40,153 nt of DNA from Candidatus Kaiserbacteria bacterium (lineage in GTDB: Bacteria > Patescibacteriota > Minisyncoccia > Phycocordibacterales > Phycocordibacteraceae), in assembly GCA_026396675.1 (NCBI GenBank), contig JAPLWI010000009.1, positions 1 to 40,153 of the forward strand, read 5' to 3'. The position numbers were made by a program, and so were the translations under genes. Within the stretch, counting starts at the first letter, position 1, and each line of letters starts with the position of its first letter. The notes under the pieces are model-generated. The model had not been told where the DNA came from and did not search any database. It saw nothing but the letters and a program-made list of their open reading frames with translations. Below are positions 8,398 through 18,290 of the stretch, piece after piece.

Positions 8398-9464
8398 GCA
8401 ATATCAAATTCGCGCTGGCGTTCTTTTTCTTCTTCCGAGCGGAGTGTGTTACGCGTCGCGATATATCGTTCGGTTATTTCAGGCGCGAGTGGGCGGTCTT
8501 CTAGAATCGCAGCGAGCGCTTCGCGCCAGTATGCGAGACGCGCGAGGGTGAGCGAGTGAAGATCACCAGTCGTCTTTGAGAGTGACCGCGCATAGAACTC
8601 GAGAAGGAACGCGATTTTATATACACGCATGAGCCGTAATGAGAGATATTCATCCTCGCCGCGATTATCTCGCACATACGCGACCAATAGGCGTTCCAAT
8701 TCTGGACTGTGAGTCATCATATAGTTCAAGAATCGCGCCCACCCCTCATACTTATTTCCGAAATGGATTGTCGCATAATTTGGCACACAGTCGAGCATAT
8801 AGAGTGTATGTTCCATCAACCTGAAATTGTGAGGGACGAAGTCGGTATGCGTCAGATAATTTGCATATCGATCAATAGTAACGCGATGCTCGGAGAGAAA
8901 TTTCCAAGATTGTTCGAGAATCGTCTGAAGTGATTCGTCTGGATAGAACTTTTGTATAAAAGCTCGCAAGCGTTCGAAATCATTGAAATATTCTTGCGCG
9001 GAGAGTACGGGGAACACTTCTTCAATCGCGCGCAGGTGCCCATAGGTCGTTGCGTGGAACGATTCCTGTGCTTCAAACGCAGAGAGCGCGATAAAAAACT
9101 GCTCTTCAATCGTGTGTGCCACGAACACTTTCTCTTGTGAAATAAAACGCAGAATGAGAAAAACATATTCACCTTTTGTGCCGTAGTAGAGCTCTTCAGG
9201 GAGGACGATTTTTTTATCGGCGAATGAGAGCGAACACATCAGGTCGCGCGCCTTCTTTTCAGATTCGATTTCCTTTTTTCCATTCGGCTGACAACTCGCT
9301 TTAATGATTACCTTCGTCCCGTTGACACTTTTGCCGGCGAGCACGAAGGTGCCGCCGGCCACTCCGACCGCGAGATACCGCTCACCGCTCATATAGGGTT
9401 GCTGCTCGTCGAGTGAGAAACCGAGCGGCTTCAAGATGCCGGAAATAGTGTTTAATTCGTTCAT
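8394..9464 (-). CDS. Divergent aminoglycoside-phosphotransferase/kinase-fold protein
   Basis: Catalytic-loop-like LTHTDFVPHNFRL followed by LYMLDCVPN; kinase-like VIIKAS in the N-lobe. Confidence 0.5.
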   Translation of the reverse strand: MNELNTISGILKPLGFSLDEQQPYMSGERYLAVGVAGGTFVLAGKSVNGTKVIIKASCQPNGKKEIESEKKARDLMCSLSFADKKIVLPEELYYGTKGEYVFLILRFISQEKVFVAHTIEEQFFIALSAFEAQESFHATTYGHLRAIEEVFPVLSAQEYFNDFERLRAFIQKFYPDESLQTILEQSWKFLSEHRVTIDRYANYLTHTDFVPHNFRLMEHTLYMLDCVPNYATIHFGNKYEGWARFLNYMMTHSPELERLLVAYVRDNRGEDEYLSLRLMRVYKIAFLLEFYARSLSKTTGDLHSLTLARLAYWREALAAILEDRPLAPEITERYIATRNTLRSEEEKERQREFDIA

Positions 9465-9504
9465 TGTGGCTCTGTTCGATTCATTCTATACTAGCTCTAA
9501 TGCT

Positions 9505-10467
9505 ATGAAAACGGTCTTGGTTACTGGTGCCGCTGGATTTATCGGCTCAAACGTCTCGCAAACCCTTTTGGAAGAAGGGTATCGAGTCATTGGTGTTGAT
9601 AATTTCGACGATACATATAATCCGCAATTCAAAGAAAAACAAATTGCACCGTTTCTAAATAATCCGAATTTCGTATTAGAGCGAGTTGATATCCGCGATT
9701 TGCCAGCGCTCACCGCAGTGTTTGAAGCAGAAAAACCATCATATGTTGTCCATCTTGCCGCAAAAGCGGATACGCGTGATGCGGTACAAAATCCTCGGCT
9801 CTACATTTCGGTAAACATAGATGGCACATTAAATGTTCTTGAACTCTGTAAGGAATTCGCAGTTGCCAATCTGATTATCGCTTCATCTTCATCGGTGTAC
9901 GGCAATTCGCCGAATGTGCCTTGGAGAGAAGACGAGAATGCTGATCGGCCGCTCTCGCCATACGGCGCTACAAAACGCGCGGTTGAGCATCTCGCACACA
10001 CCTATCATCATAATTTCGGTATGAACATCGTCTGCCTGCGGTATTTCAATGTGTATGGCGAGAACAATCGTCCGGGGATGGTTCCATATATGTGGACCGA
10101 GAAATTGTTAAAGGGAGAAGAGATAGAGATTTCCGGCGACGGAAGTCGCAAGCGCGATTACACATATATCGGCGACATCGTGCGCGGGACTATTCTTGCA
10201 ATGGAGAAGCCGCTCGGCTTTGAAGTAATCAATCTCGGCAACCATACGCCTGCATCACTGAATGAACTACTTGCCGTTTTTGAAAAAGTTATTGGTACCA
10301 AAGCGAAAGTGAAGAGCCGCCCGAGCCACGGCGCGAGCGTGGAGGTAACCTATGCGGATGTGAGTAAAGCGAAAGAGCTGCTCGGCTGGGAGCCGCATAC
10401 TTCGCTCGAAGATGGGATTATACGATTAGTCGCGTGGTTTCGTTCGAATCGACTCGAAAAATCCTAA
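9505..10467 (+). CDS. NAD-dependent nucleotide-sugar epimerase/dehydratase (UDP-glucuronate/glucose 4-epimerase-like)
   Basis: MKTVLVTGAAGFIGSNV, SSSSVYGNSPNVPWRE, YGATKRAVEHLAHTY, RYFNVYGENNRPGMVPYMW, RKRDYTYIGDIVRG. Confidence 0.93.
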   Translation: MKTVLVTGAAGFIGSNVSQTLLEEGYRVIGVDNFDDTYNPQFKEKQIAPFLNNPNFVLERVDIRDLPALTAVFEAEKPSYVVHLAAKADTRDAVQNPRLYISVNIDGTLNVLELCKEFAVANLIIASSSSVYGNSPNVPWREDENADRPLSPYGATKRAVEHLAHTYHHNFGMNIVCLRYFNVYGENNRPGMVPYMWTEKLLKGEEIEISGDGSRKRDYTYIGDIVRGTILAMEKPLGFEVINLGNHTPASLNELLAVFEKVIGTKAKVKSRPSHGASVEVTYADVSKAKELLGWEPHTSLEDGIIRLVAWFRSNRLEKS

Positions 10468-11583
10468 GAGTGTTTTAAGGTGCGCGTCCCACGAGAATTT
10501 TTCTTGCAATATTTTATCTGCGCCTTCGATAATTTTCGTGCGGAGCGCTGGGTCTGTGAAAATTCGCGCAATAGCGTTGACTAGAGCTTGATCATCGCCG
10601 GCAGGAACGAGAAGCCCGCTTTCTCTATTGTAAACCGCCTCATTTGTTCCGGGGATATCGGTTGCGACCGTTGGAATGTGAGCAGCGAAACTGGTGAGTA
10701 CAGTGTGTGGAAGCCCTTCGTAGGTTGAATTCAACACATATACTTCGGAACTTTTTCTAATGTGCCATGTCTCCGCACGCGAAACGCGTCCAGTAAAAAC
10801 GATAGAGTCAGCTACATTTAATTCTCTAGCAAATTTACGCAGACGTTCTTCCTCCGGTCCGTCACCAACAATTATTGCACGTACATCCGGAAACTTTTTT
10901 TTGAGGAGAGCGATGGCGCGAATGATGCCATCAATTCCTTTCCACTCAACGAGTCGTGCTGTCGTGACGATTTGGTGCGGCACTGGCGTTGCTGTAAATG
11001 GCGCTGTTTCAGTTTCTTCTCCTGCATTGTAATTCACAACCGCGCGCTCATTTTTAATCCGATATGTTCGTACAATCACATCGCGTAAATATGCCGAAGG
11101 AGTCGTGACGATATCTGCATGACGAAGCACAAATCCTTGTAGTGCCATCCGAATCCATGCACGCAATCCGCCCTCTGGTGCCGCGAGAAATTCTTCAAGT
11201 CGTTTCTTTGTACGTTGTTCTTGACTCGCTCGTTCCCATGCTTCGTCGCCAACAAACTTGAGCACAACTGGAATATGCCGAATCATACCTACCAAAACGG
11301 CAGGGAATCCGGCGGCCATCGCATTTTGCACATAAATAACATCCGCTCCGCGCGATGCTTTAAAAAGCGTTAAGAAATATTTAATGAGTCGGATTGGAAG
11401 TGTTCGCCGTTTGCTTATAGTGAAAAGAGTCGTGCCGTCGATGCGTTCTGAAGTACTTGCATATGCGACAATAACGACTTCGTGTTCGTCTCGGAGTCGC
11501 TTAGCGAGTTCCTTCGTATAAGTAGCAGGACCGCCGATTTCTGGCGGGAAGACCGGTGTCGCGAGTATGATTTTCACGAGCAT
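10426..11583 (-). CDS. Glycosyltransferase family 4
   Basis: MLVKIILATPVFPPEIGGPATYTKELA, ARLVEWKGIDGIIRA, NSTYEGLPHTVLTSFAAHIPTVATDIPGTNE. Start chosen at the internal Met. Confidence 0.9.
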   Translation of the reverse strand: MLVKIILATPVFPPEIGGPATYTKELAKRLRDEHEVVIVAYASTSERIDGTTLFTISKRRTLPIRLIKYFLTLFKASRGADVIYVQNAMAAGFPAVLVGMIRHIPVVLKFVGDEAWERASQEQRTKKRLEEFLAAPEGGLRAWIRMALQGFVLRHADIVTTPSAYLRDVIVRTYRIKNERAVVNYNAGEETETAPFTATPVPHQIVTTARLVEWKGIDGIIRAIALLKKKFPDVRAIIVGDGPEEERLRKFARELNVADSIVFTGRVSRAETWHIRKSSEVYVLNSTYEGLPHTVLTSFAAHIPTVATDIPGTNEAVYNRESGLLVPAGDDQALVNAIARIFTDPALRTKIIEGADKILQEKFSWDAHLKTLLGFFESIRTKPRD

Positions 11584-11608
11584 TAGTGTACCATAATCGA
11601 CACAGAGT

Positions 11609-12646
11609 ATGCGTCTCCTCATCTTCACGCAGACGGTTGACCGGAAGGATTCGGCTCTGGGCCGTTTTCATAATTGGATCATTGAGATAGCGAAATATTT
11701 TCAACACATAACAATTTTTGCACTGAAAACTGGCGAATATGACCTTCCAGAAAATGTAACAGTCATCCCGCTTCGACCATGGGGATATAGAGCGCGGCTT
11801 CGTACGGTTATTCGTGTTATTCGGCTCACTTGGAAGTATCGGAACGACTACGACGTAGTACTCGCGCATATGAATCAGGAATATCTGCTTGTAGCAGGAT
11901 TGTTTTTCAAATTTCTTGGGAAGCACGTGTATATGTGGCGCAACCATTACGCCGGAAACATAGTTACCGATATAGCAGCTATGTTTTGCGATAAAGTTTT
12001 CTACACTTCCAAATCGTCTTACACTGCGAAATATAAAAAAGCGATACAAATGCCAGTCGGTGTTGAGGTCGATTCTTGTCACCTTGACGAATCGTTTGAG
12101 CAAATTCCGCACTCGGTGCTTTTTCTCGGGCGTTTTGATACTTCAAAACGCCCGGATCTTTTAGTGGAAGCACTTGGCAAAATCGCGAAGGAAGGGATTG
12201 TCTTTACCGCTACATTTGTCGGTGGTCCGAACGATCCTGATTCGTCGTTTCCAAAAAGAGTTGCTACGCGCGCAGAGGAACTCGGTATTGCCGATCAAAT
12301 TTCTTTCGTCGGGCCAGTCACGAACACCGATACTTATCGTTACTACCGTTCGCACACGATTTATTTTAATGGTGGTAAGAGCGGCATGTTCGACAAGTCG
12401 CTTTTTAAATCAATTGCGTGCGGCTGCTTCCCGATTTTTTCGAGCGACGATATGGCAGAAATTATCGGTTCCGAATTCGCATATCGAAATGGCGATGTAG
12501 ATGATCTTGCGGAACATCTGAAAAAAGCACTTGCAATGTCGGAAGAATCGCGTACAGCGCTAGTGCGAGAATTCGAGGAAAAGGCAATTGGCGGGCACAC
12601 GCTTCCAGTTCTCGCTCGCCGCTTATATGAAGAAATGAATGTATGA
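11609..12646 (+). CDS. Glycosyltransferase (GT4-like)
   Basis: LFLGRFDTSKRPDLLVEALGKI, FNGGKSGMFDKSLFKSIACGCFPIFS. Confidence 0.8.
   Translation: MRLLIFTQTVDRKDSALGRFHNWIIEIAKYFQHITIFALKTGEYDLPENVTVIPLRPWGYRARLRTVIRVIRLTWKYRNDYDVVLAHMNQEYLLVAGLFFKFLGKHVYMWRNHYAGNIVTDIAAMFCDKVFYTSKSSYTAKYKKAIQMPVGVEVDSCHLDESFEQIPHSVLFLGRFDTSKRPDLLVEALGKIAKEGIVFTATFVGGPNDPDSSFPKRVATRAEELGIADQISFVGPVTNTDTYRYYRSHTIYFNGGKSGMFDKSLFKSIACGCFPIFSSDDMAEIIGSEFAYRNGDVDDLAEHLKKALAMSEESRTALVREFEEKAIGGHTLPVLARRLYEEMNV
12127..12154. repeat. Perfect inverted repeat over the conserved GT motif
   Basis: CGGGCGTTTTGA-TACT-TCAAAACGCCCG, 12 bp, encodes GRFDTSKRPD. Confidence 0.95.
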
Positions 12647-13773
12647 AAGCACTCTTTATTTCAAATGATCCAACGATATTCGATGCAACGAGTACAACAC
12701 GCGCGCGAATGTGTGCGTATGCGGCAGCGATAGGAGAGCTTCACACCATTTCCTCTGCGGATGGAGATGCGATAGAGGAGCAAGATGGAAATTTATTTTT
12801 ATACCCGATCCATACGTCAAAACTCTTTCGCGTACATACACTCGCAAAACATGCACACGAACTTATTCTCAAAACTGGAATTGAAGTCGTTTCTGCACAA
12901 GATCCATTTGAACACGGGCTCGCCGCTCTACGGGCCATAAGCGGAACAAACGCAAAATTGCACATTCAAGTTCACACAGATTTTCTCTCGCCGTGGTTCG
13001 TCAGAAGCGGTAACTGGCGTAGCCCACGTGTGCGCATGCCGCTATTAAATCGTTATCGTCGTCGAGTCGCCGATCGCGTATTGCCTCAGGCAACTGCAAT
13101 TCGTGTTGTTTCGGAGCGGGTGAAAAATTCACTCATAACTCGCTATGGTTCTCGTATTCCAGAAATATCGGTCATTCCAGTTGCAATTGCTCCAACAGTG
13201 CCAGCGCCGGCATTGTTGCCAGAGCATTCTTTCCGTTTCGCACTCATTACAGTCGGTCGTTTGGAGCCGGAAAAACGCATTGAAGATATTCTTGCGGCGC
13301 TCAAACTCGTCACAGAACAGTATCCGACGGTTGGTCTCTTTATAGTCGGCGATGGTAGTGAGCGAGTTCGGCTTGAACGAATGACTCGTTCACTAGGACT
13401 CACTGAGAAAGTTATCTTTCTAGGCAATTGTCCTAATGCACGAGCGCTCATGGCTAATGCACAAGCATTCATTCAAGCAAGCGCCTATGAGGGATATGGC
13501 CGCACACTTATCGAAGCGGCACTTGCAAGGATTCCTATCATCACAACTGATGTCGGTATTGTCGGCGAAGTGTTTAAAGGATATAGAGATGTGCTTTCCG
13601 CACCAGTTGCCGATCCGACAGCGCTTTCATTGAATATCGTTGGTATTATCGAGGATACGGCCGTCCGGCAGGAACTCCCAATTCACGCCGAAGTCGCGGC
13701 GCGCGCGCATCTCGCAACTGTTGGTGACTTACCGAGTCGAATTGCGTTGGATCTTGCTCGGTGCATAGAATAG
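12643..13773 (+). CDS. Glycosyltransferase family 4
   Basis: ITVGRLEPEKRIEDILAALKLV, FIQASAYEGYGRTLIEAALARIPIITTDVG. Confidence 0.9.
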   Translation: MKALFISNDPTIFDATSTTRARMCAYAAAIGELHTISSADGDAIEEQDGNLFLYPIHTSKLFRVHTLAKHAHELILKTGIEVVSAQDPFEHGLAALRAISGTNAKLHIQVHTDFLSPWFVRSGNWRSPRVRMPLLNRYRRRVADRVLPQATAIRVVSERVKNSLITRYGSRIPEISVIPVAIAPTVPAPALLPEHSFRFALITVGRLEPEKRIEDILAALKLVTEQYPTVGLFIVGDGSERVRLERMTRSLGLTEKVIFLGNCPNARALMANAQAFIQASAYEGYGRTLIEAALARIPIITTDVGIVGEVFKGYRDVLSAPVADPTALSLNIVGIIEDTAVRQELPIHAEVAARAHLATVGDLPSRIALDLARCIE

Positions 13774-13801
13774 AGATTTAGGTATACTGAAACACAACAA
13801 T

Positions 13802-14431
13802 ATGAGACCTTCTTTTTTACAGATGCTCATATCGCGTCTTTCCGGACGAGATTTTATCCATGAGTTCTACTGTAAAGAAAAACATGTTCTTGATGTGGGT
13901 TGTGGAGAGGGAGAATTTCTTCGTCGCAGTCCTAAAACCATTGAGGGGATAGAACCGAACGAGGATGTAGTCAAACGGCTTGTAGTTCAAGGATTGAAAG
14001 TCACAAAAGGAGCGTTGCCAAACCTCCCATTCCAAGACGGCTCATTCGATGTGGTTCATTCGCGAAATGTTATCGAACATCTCGATATTCCGACAGCCTA
14101 CAGTATTGTCTCAGAAGGTTCACGCCTTCTCAAAGAGGGTGGTCTGCTTATTATCGCGTCCGAAGTCGTTACGAAGGAATTTTGGGATACATTCGGGCAT
14201 GTAAAGCCGTACTCCACTAAAGCATTGCTCAAGCTTCTCAACGAGAAGAGTCGAGAGGAATTTGCGCCTGTAACTGGTCTCAAACACATAGCTACAATAT
14301 ATCTCGGGAACTACTATCGAAATAAAATACTTTATTTCCTTTCCTGTCTTATCGCATATTATCTTCCGTTCTTAAGGCGTGAGTATTTCATTGTATTTAA
14401 AAAAGAGAAAAAGTATCTTCCAACACAATGA
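13802..14431 (+). CDS. Class I SAM-dependent methyltransferase
   Basis: VLDVGCGEGEFL, LPNLPFQDGSFDVVHSRNVIEHL. Confidence 0.9.
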   Translation: MRPSFLQMLISRLSGRDFIHEFYCKEKHVLDVGCGEGEFLRRSPKTIEGIEPNEDVVKRLVVQGLKVTKGALPNLPFQDGSFDVVHSRNVIEHLDIPTAYSIVSEGSRLLKEGGLLIIASEVVTKEFWDTFGHVKPYSTKALLKLLNEKSREEFAPVTGLKHIATIYLGNYYRNKILYFLSCLIAYYLPFLRREYFIVFKKEKKYLPTQ

Positions 14432-15057
14432 CCCACCACACCAAGTCATTTCTGCGAAGGGAAGAATATAAAGCGCTCGCACAGCTATCTATCGACGGTG
14501 AAATTCTCGATGTCGGCGGTTCTAAAAAATCTGGTTACCACGAACTTATTAAAGGAAACCATACGATTACTACTGGAAACATAAACGAATCATATGGTTG
14601 CGATGTAATATTCGATGCTCAAAAAACATGGCCGTTTAAAGACGAATCACTTAACGGCGTTCTCTTTATTAATCTTCTAGAACATCTTTACGATTACAAT
14701 CGTGCAATTTCAGAAGCAAATCGTGTGCTTAAATCGGGCAGCATAGTTGTTGGCGTCGTGCCATTTATGTTTAATGTTCATGGTTCACCGAATGATCACT
14801 TTCGTTATACGAAAAGCACACTCGAAAAGTTATTTATAGAACATGGATTTAAAGGAGTCGTTGTGAAAGAACTTGGTACCGGTGCGTTTAGTGTTATCTA
14901 TCATTGCCTATTAGGATTTGTGCGCTTTGACTGGCTCGCGACGCCGCTCATAGCACTTTTTAGCGGCATCGACAGGCTGATTCTCCGCTTAAAACCCGAT
15001 AATAAAATGTCGGCACAAGAAATGCCTCTCGGGTATTATTTCGAGGCAAGAAAATGA
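14428..15057 (+). CDS. Class I SAM-dependent methyltransferase
   Basis: EILDVGGSKKSGYH, DAQKTWPFKDESLNGVLFINLLEHLYDYNRAISEANRVLKSG; ATGA overlap with upstream gene. Confidence 0.85.
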   Translation: MTHHTKSFLRREEYKALAQLSIDGEILDVGGSKKSGYHELIKGNHTITTGNINESYGCDVIFDAQKTWPFKDESLNGVLFINLLEHLYDYNRAISEANRVLKSGSIVVGVVPFMFNVHGSPNDHFRYTKSTLEKLFIEHGFKGVVVKELGTGAFSVIYHCLLGFVRFDWLATPLIALFSGIDRLILRLKPDNKMSAQEMPLGYYFEARK

Positions 15058-16199
15058 AAATACTTTACTATCTAACGACGAAGAGCTATCCCGATTTTCG
15101 GGCCGATGGTGTGTATGTGAAAGAGCTCGCACTGGCGTTTTCTCGTGATTCACGCGTCCAAACAACATTAATCGTGAATAAAAATTCCGACCCAGAGCTT
15201 GAAGACATAACGATGGAAGTGAAAGTGAATGGCACAACAGATCGATATCGTTCTCTTCATTCGTTCGTCTGGCTTAACCGACTATTTTTTAAACATCTTG
15301 CTTCATCGCGTTTCGGAAAGAGTTCGGACATTATTGTATTCTTCAGCAATGATCCGTATTTGTTGGTAATCACTGGCTTTTTAAGGTTTATATATGGAGG
15401 GAATTTCCGTATCGTTTCTGACTGGCACCAACCTTTTTCACCAATACTCACATCTATTGTGTTGCGGTTAAGCGATAAGGCAATTGTAACTTCAGAATTT
15501 TTAAAAAATAAATTATCAACTTTTTGCAAGATTAAAAATAAAGATTTCATTTCGGTTGTATATGGTGGGGTAGATTTATCTCGTTTTGAGCGAGTGCGCA
15601 AAGAACTGAACCTTCGGTCAACACTCGAATTACCGCAGACAGATTTTATTATTGGTTATATTGGCGGTTTTCGTACTATGGGACTAGAAAAAGGCATCCT
15701 AACTATGCTTGATGCGCTAGCGCTGATACCAGACCAAAGCGTCCGTATGATTTTCGTTGGCGGTACCGATGAAGAGATTGAGTTTTACACTAAAGAAGCA
15801 TCAATGCGCGGCATTATGGATCGTATAATTATGCGCTGTCGACAGGGAATAGAAGATATAGCGCGTTATGAGTGTATAAGTGACATACTCGTTATCCCGT
15901 ATCCCAATGAACATCATTTTCAACTTGCTTTCCCGATGAAGGTGTATGAATATATTGCGAGTAAAAAACCTATTATCTATTCAGATCTGCCACTTATTTC
16001 TGAAATACTCGGTGACTGCGCAGTGTCTTTTAATCCTGATGACGCGAAGGATTTATCTGAAAAGATACTGAATCTGAAAAACAATCCTGCTCAGTGTGAA
16101 GAATTTGCGAATAAAGCGTATGATAATATCATGGGCTTCTCATGGGAGAAAAAAGCAGCGAACATCATTTCTTCTTGCATATCAAGAACCATGTCTTAA
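15054..16199 (+). CDS. Glycosyltransferase (GT-B)
   Basis: MKILYYLTTKSYPDFRADGVYVKELA, IVTSEFLKNKL, VYEYIASKKPIIYSDLPLISEIL. Confidence 0.85.
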   Translation: MKILYYLTTKSYPDFRADGVYVKELALAFSRDSRVQTTLIVNKNSDPELEDITMEVKVNGTTDRYRSLHSFVWLNRLFFKHLASSRFGKSSDIIVFFSNDPYLLVITGFLRFIYGGNFRIVSDWHQPFSPILTSIVLRLSDKAIVTSEFLKNKLSTFCKIKNKDFISVVYGGVDLSRFERVRKELNLRSTLELPQTDFIIGYIGGFRTMGLEKGILTMLDALALIPDQSVRMIFVGGTDEEIEFYTKEASMRGIMDRIIMRCRQGIEDIARYECISDILVIPYPNEHHFQLAFPMKVYEYIASKKPIIYSDLPLISEILGDCAVSFNPDDAKDLSEKILNLKNNPAQCEEFANKAYDNIMGFSWEKKAANIISSCISRTMS

Positions 16200-16221
16200 T
16201 TAGCTTTCTGGCGGCAATAAA

Positions 16222-17352
16222 ATGAACAATACTACACCCACGCACAGAATACGAGTCGTAATTGTCATCAATGATTTTCTCATTGGCGGTGCGCAGAAAT
16301 TGCTAGTAGATATGTTAAGACGGTTTGATAAAAATCATTTTACAATAATACTCGTAACGCTTTTTCAATTCCAAGGACGAGACACATTTTATAATTTGTT
16401 ACCTCCCGAAACAGTTCTCTACAAGCTTGATTTTAAAGGATTTGCTGATATTAAATCTTGGTTTGCGTTTGCAAAGGTTCTACGAAAAGAGCGTCCAGAT
16501 GTGGTTATGTCCAATCTCTTTTTCAGTAATACTGTGTCTAGAATACTTAAGCCGTTTTTTGGATATCACTGTATTTCCGTCGAACATAATACCTATAAAG
16601 ACAAATCTCGATGGGCGCAGTTAATTGATTGGATACTCTCATATATTACAGACACTATTGTAGCAGTATCAGCGACAGTGAAAACATTTACTGTTGCTCA
16701 AGAAAAGATTCCTGCCTCAAAATTTAAGGTCATCAATAACGGGATTGACATTCATGCGATACAAGATGAAATCATGATGTATGATAGGTCTTCTTTGAAA
16801 GAAGAATTGGGTCTGAATCAAAATCGTCATTACATAATTAATATCGCGCGACTCACTCAGCAGAAAAATCATGCACTATTGCTTAATGGCTTCGCGCTGT
16901 TTTCTGCTAAGAATCCAGACTATGAATTAGTAATTGTTGGTGATGGTGGATTGCGCACTTCTCTCGAAAAGCAGACAGAAAAACTAAAAATTAAGAGTCA
17001 AGTACATTTTTTTGGGAGTCGAACCGATGTTACACGCTTCTATTCGATAAGTGATTTTTTTGTTTCAACATCTTTTATCGAAGGGTTTCCTCTAGCGCAT
17101 ACAGAAGCTCTTGCTTGTGGTTTGCCTGTAGTGTCTACAAAGACAGCTGGTTCAGACGCAATGATTGAAGAAGGGAAGAATGGTTTCTTTATCAGTGGAG
17201 AAACCAGCGAAGCTGTCGCAGCAGCCCTTAATCGTATGGTTGTCGCGCAGCCTGATTCTATGCGCGCATACTCACGCCAAGTAGCGTCACACTACGATAT
17301 AGATAGTATGGTGCGAGAATACGAAGATCTCATCATAGAGGCCTCAGTATAA
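16222..17352 (+). CDS. Glycosyltransferase family 4
   Basis: VVIVINDFLIGGAQKLLVDML, NIARLTQQKNHALLL, STSFIEGFPLAHTEALACGLPVVST. Confidence 0.9.
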   Translation: MNNTTPTHRIRVVIVINDFLIGGAQKLLVDMLRRFDKNHFTIILVTLFQFQGRDTFYNLLPPETVLYKLDFKGFADIKSWFAFAKVLRKERPDVVMSNLFFSNTVSRILKPFFGYHCISVEHNTYKDKSRWAQLIDWILSYITDTIVAVSATVKTFTVAQEKIPASKFKVINNGIDIHAIQDEIMMYDRSSLKEELGLNQNRHYIINIARLTQQKNHALLLNGFALFSAKNPDYELVIVGDGGLRTSLEKQTEKLKIKSQVHFFGSRTDVTRFYSISDFFVSTSFIEGFPLAHTEALACGLPVVSTKTAGSDAMIEEGKNGFFISGETSEAVAAALNRMVVAQPDSMRAYSRQVASHYDIDSMVREYEDLIIEASV

Positions 17353-18285
17353 TCGGATTTCCTTAATTTTATTCATAATCGTAATAATAAGGAAAAATAA
17401 TCTTGATCCAAACCAACCGAAGTAAGTGAGAATATAAACAATGTGCTCTCTGAAAGTGGGTGATTTTTCTGAGAAAAATAAATTAAGATAATTTCTCGCA
17501 TCTTTTGTGTTGCCGTTTCTTAAAAGTGAGTATGCGGTATTTTTTTGCAAAAACCATACTAAGCCATATTTCTTGTATATATCGATATATTTATATCTAG
17601 CCATCGCACCATGTAAGGCGTTTTCTCTATTTCTTGACAAATTATTTTTGTGTACACGATATTTATAAAGTGGCTCATGAATAATGTGGAAATGATATCC
17701 AGCTACTGCAACGCGAAATTGATACTCTAAATCTTCTGCCCCACCTATTTCAGGTCTTTCATCTCTCGGGCCACATTGCTCAATAACTTTTCTTCTGATC
17801 ATCAAAGAAGAATTTGAAAACATAAAATTAGTACATAAAATAGCGGGGAGTAATTCTCCGCTTTCTGGAATATTCAGGATGATTTTTCTATTAAGAATTT
17901 TTCCGGATTCGTTTACAATAAACGCTTCACAGCTGAGAAATCCAACTTGAGAATTGTGGTCTAAAATATTTACTTGTTTTCTTAGTTTCTCTGGTAACCA
18001 TGCATCATCTTGATCGAGGTAAGCAATATATTCTCCCTCAGCAATTTCTATACCAACATTTTTAGGATGAGCTGGTGTACCAGAATTTTCATTTAAGAAA
18101 ATTGAATGGATTCTTTCATCTTTTGCCTCCCAATCTTTGACAATCTCTCGAGTATTGTCTTTCGAACAATCGTCAACGATAATAAGCTCCCAGTCCTTAA
18201 ATGTTTGCACCAAAACGCTCTCGACAGCTTTGTCGAGGAACTTTTCTGCGTTATATGTAGGAATGATTATTGAAACTTTTTGCAT
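17344..18285 (-). CDS. Glycosyltransferase family 2
   Basis: MQKVSIIIPTYNAEKFLDKAVESVLVQTFKDWELIIVDDCSKDNT, AYLDQDDAWLP. Start placed at MQKVS because the longer ORF overlaps the upstream GT2. Confidence 0.9.
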   Translation of the reverse strand: MQKVSIIIPTYNAEKFLDKAVESVLVQTFKDWELIIVDDCSKDNTREIVKDWEAKDERIHSIFLNENSGTPAHPKNVGIEIAEGEYIAYLDQDDAWLPEKLRKQVNILDHNSQVGFLSCEAFIVNESGKILNRKIILNIPESGELLPAILCTNFMFSNSSLMIRRKVIEQCGPRDERPEIGGAEDLEYQFRVAVAGYHFHIIHEPLYKYRVHKNNLSRNRENALHGAMARYKYIDIYKKYGLVWFLQKNTAYSLLRNGNTKDARNYLNLFFSEKSPTFREHIVYILTYFGWFGSRLFFLIITIMNKIKEIRLY

Positions 18286-18290
18286 ATGCT

